Positions 56,708 to 64,000 of a DNA stretch of 64,000 nt are shown here, one piece after another. The translations under genes were made by a program, and so were the position numbers. The stretch is from Bacteroidales bacterium (lineage in GTDB: Bacteria > Bacteroidota > Bacteroidia > Bacteroidales > VadinHA17). The stretch covers positions 1 through 64,000 of the forward strand of contig JAIPBU010000002.1 in NCBI GenBank assembly GCA_021738535.1, written 5' to 3'. The notes beneath the pieces are model-generated. The model was given only the letters and a program-made list of their open reading frames with translations, had not been told where the DNA came from and did not search any database. Within the stretch, counting starts at the first letter, position 1; every line of letters starts with the position of its first letter.

Positions 56708-58105
56708 ATGAGTATTAAGAACCAGAGAACTCTTGCCAGCGAAATAAGCCTCAGAGGAAAAGGATTACATTCAGGTATAGATGTAAATATTACATTCAAG
56801 CCGGCCCCGGTGGATCATGGTTATGTTTTTTGCAGGGTTGACCTGCCGGAAAAACCACTTATACATGCAAGGGCTGATAATGTAACGGATACTACCAGGG
56901 GAACAACCCTTAATGAAAACGGGGCATCTGTGGCAACAATAGAACATGTGCTTGCATCCTTTTACGGGATGAACCTTGATAACATACTTATCGAGATTGA
57001 CGGACCTGAAGCACCTATTATGGGTGGCAGCGCAATGAAATTTGTGGATGCTATCGAAGAGGCAGGGATAGTGGAGCAGGATTCATTGAGAAAATATTTT
57101 GAAGTAAAGGAGAAAATTGTTTATTCGGATGAAGATCACGGTGTTGACCTTATTATATATCCTGATGACCATCTCAGCATAAACGTCCTTATTGATTATA
57201 ACAGCAGGATACTGGGTAACCAGTATGCTGTTCTTGACAGGAAGGATGACTTTGCCAAAGAAATATCAGCCAGCAGGACATTTGTTTTCTTCCATGAACT
57301 GGAGCCCCTCTTTAAAGCCGGCAGGATAAAAGGAGGTGATCTTGATAATGCTATTGTGATACTGGAAAAGGAAGTGCCCCAGTCAGAGCTTGACAGGATA
57401 GCAAAAATGTTTGACAAGCCTAATATCAATGCACACAAGGAAGGGATACTCAACAATACCGCTTTGCGCTTCCCTAATGAACCGGCAAGGCATAAGCTCC
57501 TTGATCTGCTGGGCGATATGGCCCTTGTTGGTCAGCATATAAAGGGTAAGATTGTGGCAACTCGTCCCGGTCACCAGGCAAATACCAATCTTGCCAAACT
57601 GGTACGTCAGGAGATCAAAAAAGCTGCCTCCAAGAAAGATATCCCTGTTTATGATCCCACGGAAAAACCTGTCTATGATGTAAATGAGGTTAAGAAAAGA
57701 CTCCCTCACCGTTATCCTTTTCTCCTTGTTGACAAGGTCATACACAAAGATGAAAATACAATTATAGGAATAAAGAATGTGACTTTTAACGAAATGTTTT
57801 TCCAGGGTCACTTCCCGGAAGAGCCTATTATGCCGGGTGTTTTGCTGGTTGAGGCAATGGCGCAGGTTGGGGGTATGCTTGTACTCGGCAGCGTGGAGGA
57901 ACCGGAAAAGTGGTCAACGTATTTTCTTAAGATTGATAAGGTGAAATTTAAGCAGAAAGTTGTGCCGGGTGATACACTGATAATAAAGCTTAATATGTCT
58001 GAACCACCCAGGAGGGGTATTGTGTCTATGTATGGCCACGTTTATGTCGGAAACAAAATTGTTGCCGAGGGCGAACTTGTTGCACAAATAATTAAGAATA
58101 AATAA
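56708..58105 (+). CDS. lpxC-fabZ: Bifunctional LpxC deacetylase / FabZ dehydratase
   Basis: A 465-residue fusion. Residues 1-305 are LpxC, the zinc-dependent UDP-3-O-acyl-GlcNAc deacetylase that commits to lipid A; the zinc region includes IEHVLASF and RHKLLDLLGD. Residues about 320-465 are FabZ, the 3-hydroxyacyl-ACP dehydratase, with a hot-dog fold and the motif LPHRYPFLLVDKV and catalytic His in GHFPEEPIMPG. This fusion is a Bacteroidota hallmark. Gap of 125 bp to lpxD, so it may have its own promoter; lpxA follows after 2 bp. Confidence 0.96.
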   Translation: MSIKNQRTLASEISLRGKGLHSGIDVNITFKPAPVDHGYVFCRVDLPEKPLIHARADNVTDTTRGTTLNENGASVATIEHVLASFYGMNLDNILIEIDGPEAPIMGGSAMKFVDAIEEAGIVEQDSLRKYFEVKEKIVYSDEDHGVDLIIYPDDHLSINVLIDYNSRILGNQYAVLDRKDDFAKEISASRTFVFFHELEPLFKAGRIKGGDLDNAIVILEKEVPQSELDRIAKMFDKPNINAHKEGILNNTALRFPNEPARHKLLDLLGDMALVGQHIKGKIVATRPGHQANTNLAKLVRQEIKKAASKKDIPVYDPTEKPVYDVNEVKKRLPHRYPFLLVDKVIHKDENTIIGIKNVTFNEMFFQGHFPEEPIMPGVLLVEAMAQVGGMLVLGSVEEPEKWSTYFLKIDKVKFKQKVVPGDTLIIKLNMSEPPRRGIVSMYGHVYVGNKIVAEGELVAQIIKNK

Positions 58106-58107
58106 CT

Positions 58108-58887
58108 ATGGTCTCGAAACAGGCTTTTATACATCCCGATGCCCGTCTTGGCAGTAATGTTACCGTGGATCCCTTTGCGTATATTGCCGGCGATGTTGTT
58201 ATAGGCGACGGTTGCTGGATTGGCCCTAATGCTACAGTTATGGATGGTACCCGTTTGGGGAAGAATTGTAAGGTTTTCCCGGGGGCTGTTATTTCAGCTA
58301 TCCCGCAGGATCTGAAGTTTAAAGGCGAGATAACTACTGTTGAAATAGGCGCTAATTGTACTTTCCGGGAAGGGGCTACTATTAACAGGGGCACAGTGGC
58401 ACTGGGAAAAACTATCATGGGAGATAACTGCCTGATGATGGCCAACTCGCATGTGGCACATGACTGCGTGATAGGTAATAATTGTATACTGGTAAATAAT
58501 GTACTGCTTGGAGGAGAGGTTCATATTGACGATTTTGCCATTATGGGAGGAGGATCAGCCGCACACCAGTTCTGCAGGGTGGGAGCCCATGCCATGATAA
58601 GCGGTGGCGCCATGTTCAAAAAGGATATTCCCCCCTATGCTATTATTAACCATGACCCTGTGGGTTATGTGGGTCTTAATAAGATCGGGCTTAAGCGCCG
58701 GGGCTTTACACAGGAAAAGATAGATGAACTGGAAGAGATATACAAGGTTGTCTATTTCAGTGGCAGAAATATAAGCCAGGCACTGGAGCATCTCAGGCAT
58801 AATTTTACCCCAACAGAAGAACTGAATTATATTATTGACTTTATCTCATCCTCAAAAAGAGGTATTCTGAAATCTGCAGTAGGGTAA
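58108..58887 (+). CDS. lpxA: UDP-N-acetylglucosamine O-acyltransferase
   Basis: A 259-residue trimeric beta-helix enzyme that transfers a 3-hydroxyacyl group from ACP to the 3-OH of UDP-GlcNAc, the first step of lipid A synthesis. Hexapeptide repeats fill about 1-185 (IHPDARLGSNVTVDPFAYI), with the catalytic His in NSHVAHDCVIG. The C-terminal helical domain spans about 190-259. Length and order after lpxC-fabZ are standard. Confidence 0.96.
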   Translation: MVSKQAFIHPDARLGSNVTVDPFAYIAGDVVIGDGCWIGPNATVMDGTRLGKNCKVFPGAVISAIPQDLKFKGEITTVEIGANCTFREGATINRGTVALGKTIMGDNCLMMANSHVAHDCVIGNNCILVNNVLLGGEVHIDDFAIMGGGSAAHQFCRVGAHAMISGGAMFKKDIPPYAIINHDPVGYVGLNKIGLKRRGFTQEKIDELEEIYKVVYFSGRNISQALEHLRHNFTPTEELNYIIDFISSSKRGILKSAVG

Positions 58888-58942
58888 ACAACTTTTCTGC
58901 ATTTCACCCAATAAATCTTACCTTTGCCCAAAATTTATCCTT

Positions 58943-59920
58943 ATGGCAGAAGAAAAAAAATCAGGTGAGAAAGGGTTTGGGAAATATATTCTTATTAATG
59001 AGATAAAGGAGCAGTATGCTTCTGCTTTCTCCGGTGATAGGCTGAAACCAAAGGTTTCAAATATACTCTACCTGGAGGGAATACATTTTAACCTGATGTA
59101 TTTTCCTGTTCAACATCTTGGTTATAAGTCCGTTATCAATGCAATTGCAGATCTTTATGCCCGCGGCCTGAAGCCCGAAAATATTTATGTGAATATTGGC
59201 CTTGGTGCCCGCTTCAAAAAGACAGATATTGAGTTGCTTATTGAAGGTATAAGCCTTGCATGTAAAAAATATTTAGTTAGCATAGCTGAGCTTGAAATTA
59301 GTACTTCACTGACAGGTCTGGCAATAAGCGTGGCAGCTGAGGGTAAGGAGGAGAGTAAGATGAAAAGATCACAGCCTGCAGCAACAGACCTTATCTGTGT
59401 TACAGGCGACCTGGGTGCGGCATATCTTGGCCTGGAGATACTCGAGAGGGAGACACAGGTATATGAGCAGACAGGTGGAGCACAGCCCGAACTGAAAGGA
59501 TTTGAATACGTAATTGGCAGGCAACTGAAACCGGAGCTGAAATATGACCTGCTGCAACAGTCAGGGGATGCCGGTGTAACTGCGGGGATTATCCGCACTG
59601 TACGGGACGGACTTGCGTCTGAGATCCTGCATATTGCTAATACTACAGGCTTTGGATGCAGGATATACCATGATAAGCTGCCAATCGACAGGGAAACAGA
59701 AGCAGCCAGTAAAGAGCTTGGCTTTGAGACTATTATATCAGCCCTTAACGGGGGCGATGATTTCGAATATGTAATTACCGTTCCGGTAAAACAGCATGAG
59801 CTTATTGAGAAGATTGAAGGAATCAGTATCATTGGGCATCATGTTCCGAAAGAAGAAGGAAACAGCCTTGCCCTGCAGGATGGCAGCCTGGCAGAGCTGA
59901 AAGCACAGGGGTGGGAATGA
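58943..59920 (+). CDS. ThiL-like (AIR synthase family) protein lacking catalytic motifs
   Basis: A 325-residue protein clearly related to thiamine-monophosphate kinase: EGIHFNLMYFPVQHLGYKSV, LTGLAISV, DLICVTGDLGAAYLGLEILE and ALNGGDDFEY all fit Bacteroidota ThiL. Key active-site motifs are changed, however. The N-terminal GDDAAV is GDRLKP (31-36), the GGDTTSSLTG segment reads AELEISTSLTG (about 115-125), and DISDG reads TVRDG. These carry metal- and nucleotide-binding Asp residues in ThiL. I infer a degenerate paralogue with a changed or lost kinase activity. It lies alone between lpxA and a histidine kinase gene. Confidence 0.85.
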   Translation: MAEEKKSGEKGFGKYILINEIKEQYASAFSGDRLKPKVSNILYLEGIHFNLMYFPVQHLGYKSVINAIADLYARGLKPENIYVNIGLGARFKKTDIELLIEGISLACKKYLVSIAELEISTSLTGLAISVAAEGKEESKMKRSQPAATDLICVTGDLGAAYLGLEILERETQVYEQTGGAQPELKGFEYVIGRQLKPELKYDLLQQSGDAGVTAGIIRTVRDGLASEILHIANTTGFGCRIYHDKLPIDRETEAASKELGFETIISALNGGDDFEYVITVPVKQHELIEKIEGISIIGHHVPKEEGNSLALQDGSLAELKAQGWE

Positions 59921-59969
59921 TAACCAGGTTTTGATTTCCTTAGAGTGTGAGTAGGTTCGGATATTTGTT

Positions 59970-59977
59970 TATATTTG
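59970..59977 (+). promoter_or_regulatory. Possible -7 box directly before the histidine kinase gene
   Basis: TATATTTG fits TAnnTTTG and ends five bases before ATG 59983, so a transcript from it would be leaderless. No -33 box at the expected distance. Confidence 0.35.
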
Positions 59978-59982
59978 GATAG

Positions 59983-61899
59983 ATGATAAAGGCTGTAAGT
60001 GAATTATTCGGTGACCTTTTCAATAGTTCGGGAGAATTTGCTCCCAGGAATGAATTTAACAGGATCACACTGTCTTTTAAGGATAATAAGGAATCCTTGT
60101 TCAGAAAAGATTATTTCAGGTCTTCGATAGGCCTTATGAGATTGTCTTTCCTGCTGGGTATAGCCTATTACTCAGTGTTTGCTTTTCTGGATACTATTGC
60201 CGTACCTGAAGTCCGGAAGGAATTGTTTATTATCCGCTTTTTTGTAGTCTGCCCTGTTATTCTGATCATCTTTTTGCTGTCTTATACAAAGAATTTCCAT
60301 AAATGGTGGCAGCTGGGTTCAAGCATCGCAACCATAGTTTCCGGTCTGGGCATAGTCGTTATGACCATAGTATCGTCTGAGCTTGCACGAGTACACTATT
60401 ATCCGGGAGCAATGCTGGTACTGTTTTATTGTTATATGCTCATAAAATTGAGGTTTATCTGGTCAACAGTGTCAGGATGGCTAATTTTCATTCTCTACCT
60501 TGTTGCAATAATTACATATGGTGGAATAAACCAGGATGTAGCCAGGATAAATCTTTTTTTCCTGGCAAGCGCAAATATATTAGGCATGTTTGGCGGATAT
60601 TCATTAGAATACTATACACGCAAGGATTTTTTCTACAGGTACCTGTTAAAGCAGGAAAGAGAAAAAACAGAGCAGGCCAATGAAAGACTGGAGAAAAGGG
60701 TACAGGAAAAAACAATAAGCCTCAGGAAGGATATTGTTCGAAGACAAAAGATAGAAAAAGAATTGGTGTGGGCTAAAAACAAAGCGGAAGAGAGTGATCG
60801 TTTAAAATCGGCATTTCTTGCCAATATGAGCCATGAAATCCGAACCCCGATGAACGGAATACTTGGATTTACAGATTTACTGCTTGAGCCTGACCTGGAT
60901 AGTGAAGCCAGGGATCAGTATCTTCAGACAATCAAGAACAGTGGCCTTAGAATGTTGAATACAGTAAATGACCTTGTGGAGATATCAAAAATCGATGCGG
61001 GTATTACCGGTCTTAACTTTGCCCCTGTTAACATCAATAAAAAAATACGGGAGATTTGTGATTTTTTTGAACCCGAAGCCCATCAAAAAGGATTAAACTT
61101 AATTCCTGAGATCTCATTGCCTGATAAGGACAGTTTAACTATAACTGATGAATCCAAGATTGAATCAATCTTTACAAATCTCATTAAAAATGCTCTTAAA
61201 TATTCAGTTAAGGGGACAATCAGATTTGGATATGACCTAAATGATAATGTATTCCGTTTTTATTGTATGGACGAAGGTATCGGTATACCTGGAAGTCGTC
61301 ATGATGGGATCTTCAACCGTTTTGAGCAGGCAGATATTGCTGATAAAGATGTTTATGAAGGTAGCGGTCTGGGACTGGCAATTACGAAGTCTTATGTGGA
61401 GATGTTGGGAGGGAGCATATGGGTTGAATCTGAAGAGGGAGAGGGTTCCGTCTTTTATTTTACATTGCCGGCAGAAAGTGAGGATGGCTCAGGGATAACT
61501 AAACGTGAAAACAGAGAACCAAACAAAAACCTGGTTGTTAATAAAGGAAAAATACTTATTGTTGATGATGATGTAACTTCTTTACAGTACTTGCAGATTA
61601 TTCTCAAGTCTGAATTTGAAACTGTATATACAGCCCATAACGGGGAGGAAGCATTAAGAATAGTCCATGAATCGGAAAATATAGATTATATCCTGATGGA
61701 TTTAAAAATGCCCGGTATGAGTGGATATGAAGCTACAAGGAAGATCAGGGAAAAGAACCCGGAAGTCAGGATAATAGCCCAGACAGCATATGCCCTTGAA
61801 GGTGACCGTGATATTGCAATAGAAGCAGGTTGCGATGGGTACATCTCAAAACCGGTAAGAAAAGAGCAGCTGTTTGAAATATTGAATATTGCAAAATAA
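59983..61899 (+). CDS. Hybrid sensor histidine kinase/response regulator
   Basis: A 638-residue membrane kinase with about six to seven helices (about 47-212), a coiled coil (220-265), HisKA with phospho-acceptor His284 in MSHEIRTPMNG, and HATPase (about 390-495, ending in GSGLGLAI and GSVFYFTLP). The receiver domain (524-638) has the acidic pocket DDD (528-530), phospho-acceptor Asp573 and Lys in SKP. The N-terminal helices form the sensor; its signal is unknown. No output regulator gene is adjacent, so it may signal by phosphotransfer elsewhere. Confidence 0.93.
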   Translation: MIKAVSELFGDLFNSSGEFAPRNEFNRITLSFKDNKESLFRKDYFRSSIGLMRLSFLLGIAYYSVFAFLDTIAVPEVRKELFIIRFFVVCPVILIIFLLSYTKNFHKWWQLGSSIATIVSGLGIVVMTIVSSELARVHYYPGAMLVLFYCYMLIKLRFIWSTVSGWLIFILYLVAIITYGGINQDVARINLFFLASANILGMFGGYSLEYYTRKDFFYRYLLKQEREKTEQANERLEKRVQEKTISLRKDIVRRQKIEKELVWAKNKAEESDRLKSAFLANMSHEIRTPMNGILGFTDLLLEPDLDSEARDQYLQTIKNSGLRMLNTVNDLVEISKIDAGITGLNFAPVNINKKIREICDFFEPEAHQKGLNLIPEISLPDKDSLTITDESKIESIFTNLIKNALKYSVKGTIRFGYDLNDNVFRFYCMDEGIGIPGSRHDGIFNRFEQADIADKDVYEGSGLGLAITKSYVEMLGGSIWVESEEGEGSVFYFTLPAESEDGSGITKRENREPNKNLVVNKGKILIVDDDVTSLQYLQIILKSEFETVYTAHNGEEALRIVHESENIDYILMDLKMPGMSGYEATRKIREKNPEVRIIAQTAYALEGDRDIAIEAGCDGYISKPVRKEQLFEILNIAK

Positions 61900-61977
61900 A
61901 CTTGAAACAACTTCCGGCTCCTGGCTGTTAAAATAGAAGGCAACAAGTAGTATTAATAACAGTATAAATAAAGTATT

Positions 61978-62325
61978 ATGAAGATTATAAGTATTGATAA
62001 GGTAGAGAAGAACAAAGTTAACATGGAAGGAGCCGAAAAGGCATGGAAACAGGTTCCCCTGGGTAAGGATGACGGGGCGCCCGTATATTCATACAGGGTG
62101 TTTACTGTTGATCCGGGCGGACACACACCCTATCACAACCATCCCTATGAGCATATGAATTTTATTATCGAGGGAGAGGGAGCACTGGTTAATGAAAAGG
62201 GAGAGGAAACACCTTTAAAGGCAGGCGATTTTGCTCTTGTGAAGCCCGATGAAAAACACCAGTACCGTAACAAGGGAGATAAACCACTTAAGCTTATCTG
62301 TGGTGTGCCTAAGGAGTTTGAATAA
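61978..62325 (+). CDS. Cupin-domain protein
   Basis: A 115-residue single cupin with motif 1 in HTPYHNHPYEHMNFIIEGEG (metal ligands His, His and Glu or His) and motif 2 in KPDEKHQYRN. It is a small metal-binding beta-barrel protein without signal peptide. Similar proteins serve as isomerases, dioxygenases or metabolite-binding proteins; the activity cannot be told. It stands alone, 78 bp after the kinase gene. Confidence 0.85.
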   Translation: MKIISIDKVEKNKVNMEGAEKAWKQVPLGKDDGAPVYSYRVFTVDPGGHTPYHNHPYEHMNFIIEGEGALVNEKGEETPLKAGDFALVKPDEKHQYRNKGDKPLKLICGVPKEFE

Positions 62326-62378
62326 GTATTAATATATAAAATATCATTCCCAAAGGCTAAAGAAACATAGCCTCCATT

Positions 62379-63995
62379 TTATTCAAGGAGGACTTTCTTA
62401 TTCTTCGGGTATTTTACAGTATAGCTTAGGATGAATTCTTGAGTGTCTCTTGCCGCGATGCTTGTCTGCCATTTTACCTCGCCGCTGAATTTATTCATTG
62501 TTCCTCCGGAAAGCTCAGTTGCTTCAACCTCAATATCCTTATTCCTGGATATCGGCACCTGGCCATAGACATCAATATCAATGTCTTTTGATTTATTATT
62601 TCTTATTCTGATCCTGTAAGAACGTGTTTCCACTTTATTGAGCCCAATCAGACGTGTTGATGTGAATTCTTTCAATCGTTCCCTCTCAATGGTGATTCCC
62701 TTATCTGTTCCAAGTGAAACATTTAGTGTGTCTGATATCTGCGTGGTATTTATCACACTTGTTCCGGTAAAGGTATTGCCAAAGTAAATATTAGCTTCCC
62801 CGTTGAGCAGGTTAAGAGCTTCCCAGTCAGGGATATCCGCTGTCAGGAATGCCTCTTTCCTGAGCTTTGGCACGGTTTTATATTTATAGCTTGCGTCAGT
62901 TGATAATCGCTGTAATTCCGTAACAAGATTATTGCCGTCAGAATTCACAGTTTGTGGTATATTGACTTCGAATGAGAAGCCCCTGGTATTCGTAATTAAA
63001 TTAACGGGAGGGATTGATGCTTCCTCCTGTTCGGTGTCATACTCAAAAGTAACAGCTTCCTGCTCTGCTACATCCATTGCTTTAGGTTGTTTTGCCATTG
63101 TGCGGGCTGAGGTACCCAATCCTTTGGTCCTTACTTCATAGAAATCAAGGTAATTAGGGTGGAGTGCGGGTAAAGTACCGGATTCCGAAGGATCAGCATC
63201 TGAAAAGACTAATATAGCTTTTTTCCAGTCAATGCCTGTATTCTGCCATACATTGGCTTTATAAATGATATTAACATCTTCTTCTATGTCATTTACCCTG
63301 ATATCATATGATGGGTACCATCCTGCATTCCCGGCTAAATAACTTAGTGTAAGTAATGCCCTTGTTGGCTGATCCGCAGAAACAGAAATTATTACCTCTG
63401 ATGTCGGCATCCTGGATAATCTCAATGCCCCCTGCAATTGATTCTGAAGTTTTTGTTTCTCATCCTTGTATTTATTTATCAGTCTGTTCTTATTTAGTAT
63501 TCCTATTCTTATTTCTTCAAGATTTGCGGTATATACTTCTGTTATGCTTGCCAGTTCTTGTGCAGTTATTTTTTCATTTGCACCACCTATCACTTTATTT
63601 GCAGAAAGGAAAGCTTCTTTTTCTTTTAGTATTTCAATATCAGTCTGCTCATCTTCAATTTTTAGTTTCAGGTCATCAATTTTCTTCCTGATTTTTTTGA
63701 CAGCTTCGCTCTCCTCAGCATTCTCGAGGTAATTTTGGTGGAGCTTAACTGAGAGGATCATGAAATTCCCTTCACCTTTCACCTGCAGGCTTGAAGCATT
63801 TGCATATGGTGAAAGTCCGGGTATTCTCAAAATGAATTTTCCCTTTGCTATGTTAATGTCTGCCTCTCTTTCAAGCTGTGCCCTGTCGGGGAAAATGGTA
63901 ACCTTTGTTATTTTGCTTTGAATGTCAGTATATTCCTGGGCTGATAAGATGCCTGAGGTTATTAGTATAAAGATAGCTATTGCGGTGGTTTTCAT
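62379..63995 (-). CDS. DUF4139 family (MuiA-like) exported protein
   Basis: A 538-residue protein with a signal peptide (1-19, ending in ILSAQ), an N-terminal DUF4140 domain (ITKVTIFPDRAQLEREADI), a coiled-coil stretch (about 95-190) and a C-terminal DUF4139 beta-sandwich domain (about 205-535, including GWYPSYDIRVND). The name mucoidy inhibitor A comes from homologues; biochemical function is unknown. It is secreted to the periplasm or outer membrane and is complete within the window. Its start codon lies five bases before the window end. Confidence 0.9.
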   Translation of the reverse strand: MKTTAIAIFILITSGILSAQEYTDIQSKITKVTIFPDRAQLEREADINIAKGKFILRIPGLSPYANASSLQVKGEGNFMILSVKLHQNYLENAEESEAVKKIRKKIDDLKLKIEDEQTDIEILKEKEAFLSANKVIGGANEKITAQELASITEVYTANLEEIRIGILNKNRLINKYKDEKQKLQNQLQGALRLSRMPTSEVIISVSADQPTRALLTLSYLAGNAGWYPSYDIRVNDIEEDVNIIYKANVWQNTGIDWKKAILVFSDADPSESGTLPALHPNYLDFYEVRTKGLGTSARTMAKQPKAMDVAEQEAVTFEYDTEQEEASIPPVNLITNTRGFSFEVNIPQTVNSDGNNLVTELQRLSTDASYKYKTVPKLRKEAFLTADIPDWEALNLLNGEANIYFGNTFTGTSVINTTQISDTLNVSLGTDKGITIERERLKEFTSTRLIGLNKVETRSYRIRIRNNKSKDIDIDVYGQVPISRNKDIEVEATELSGGTMNKFSGEVKWQTSIAARDTQEFILSYTVKYPKNKKVLLE

Positions 63996-64000
63996 TTCCT

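Overview
The window comes from a Bacteroidota chromosome, probably a marine or anaerobic lineage near Marinilabiliales/Prolixibacteraceae. The order is inference; the phylum is well supported. The evidence is the ruvA-sprA-gcvH order with a giant SprA (type IX secretion translocon), a fused lpxC-fabZ gene, a DUF4837 lipoprotein, and promoters of the Bacteroidota type (TTTG, then TAnnTTTG). MqnC implies menaquinone made by the futalosine route. A superoxide reductase, an undeca-heme lipoprotein and an Fnr-like regulator suggest life at low oxygen.

Layout. 1-1,760: an A+T-rich accessory patch, with a cassette-like rsgA between two ~105-bp direct repeats, followed by a broken DUF2200 gene. 1,766-6,938: an SDR, a two-domain rhodanese lipoprotein gene broken by TAG, a multiheme cytochrome divergent from a Crp/Fnr regulator, and a zinc-type CDF exporter. 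7,082-7,416: an initiator tRNA with a near-perfect promoter, then a dense cluster of hairpins and 9-bp repeats. 7,723-9,401: an AbiE toxin-antitoxin pair whose promoter lies within a 12-bp inverted repeat. 9,718-15,576: a four-gene carbohydrate island (two GH130 proteins, two GT4 glycosyltransferases) that looks like intracellular beta-mannan metabolism. 16,090-22,416: superoxide reductase, M23 peptidase, dxr, rseP, tatA, a DUF4837 lipoprotein and mqnC. 22,497-33,544: pepA, pdxA, ruvA, sprA, gcvH. 33,708-38,444: the rimP-nusA-infB translation operon (minus strand).

38,610-54,084 is a seven-gene minus-strand efflux operon and the most unusual part of the window. In transcription order it encodes an ABC ATPase, an ABC-2 permease fused to an M1-peptidase-like region without HExxH and a golvesin-like C-terminus, a TolC-type outer-membrane channel, a membrane-fusion lipoprotein, an RND pump, a second RND pump fused through six extra membrane helices to a complete ABC ATPase domain, and a small ABC-2 permease. 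RND and ABC machinery are thus joined in one operon and in one polypeptide.

54,261-63,995: an HD phosphohydrolase, the lipid A block lpxD, lpxC-fabZ, lpxA, a ThiL-like protein that has lost its catalytic motifs, a hybrid histidine kinase, a cupin, and a DUF4139 (MuiA-like) protein.

All assignments come from reading motifs and gene order; no database search was run.
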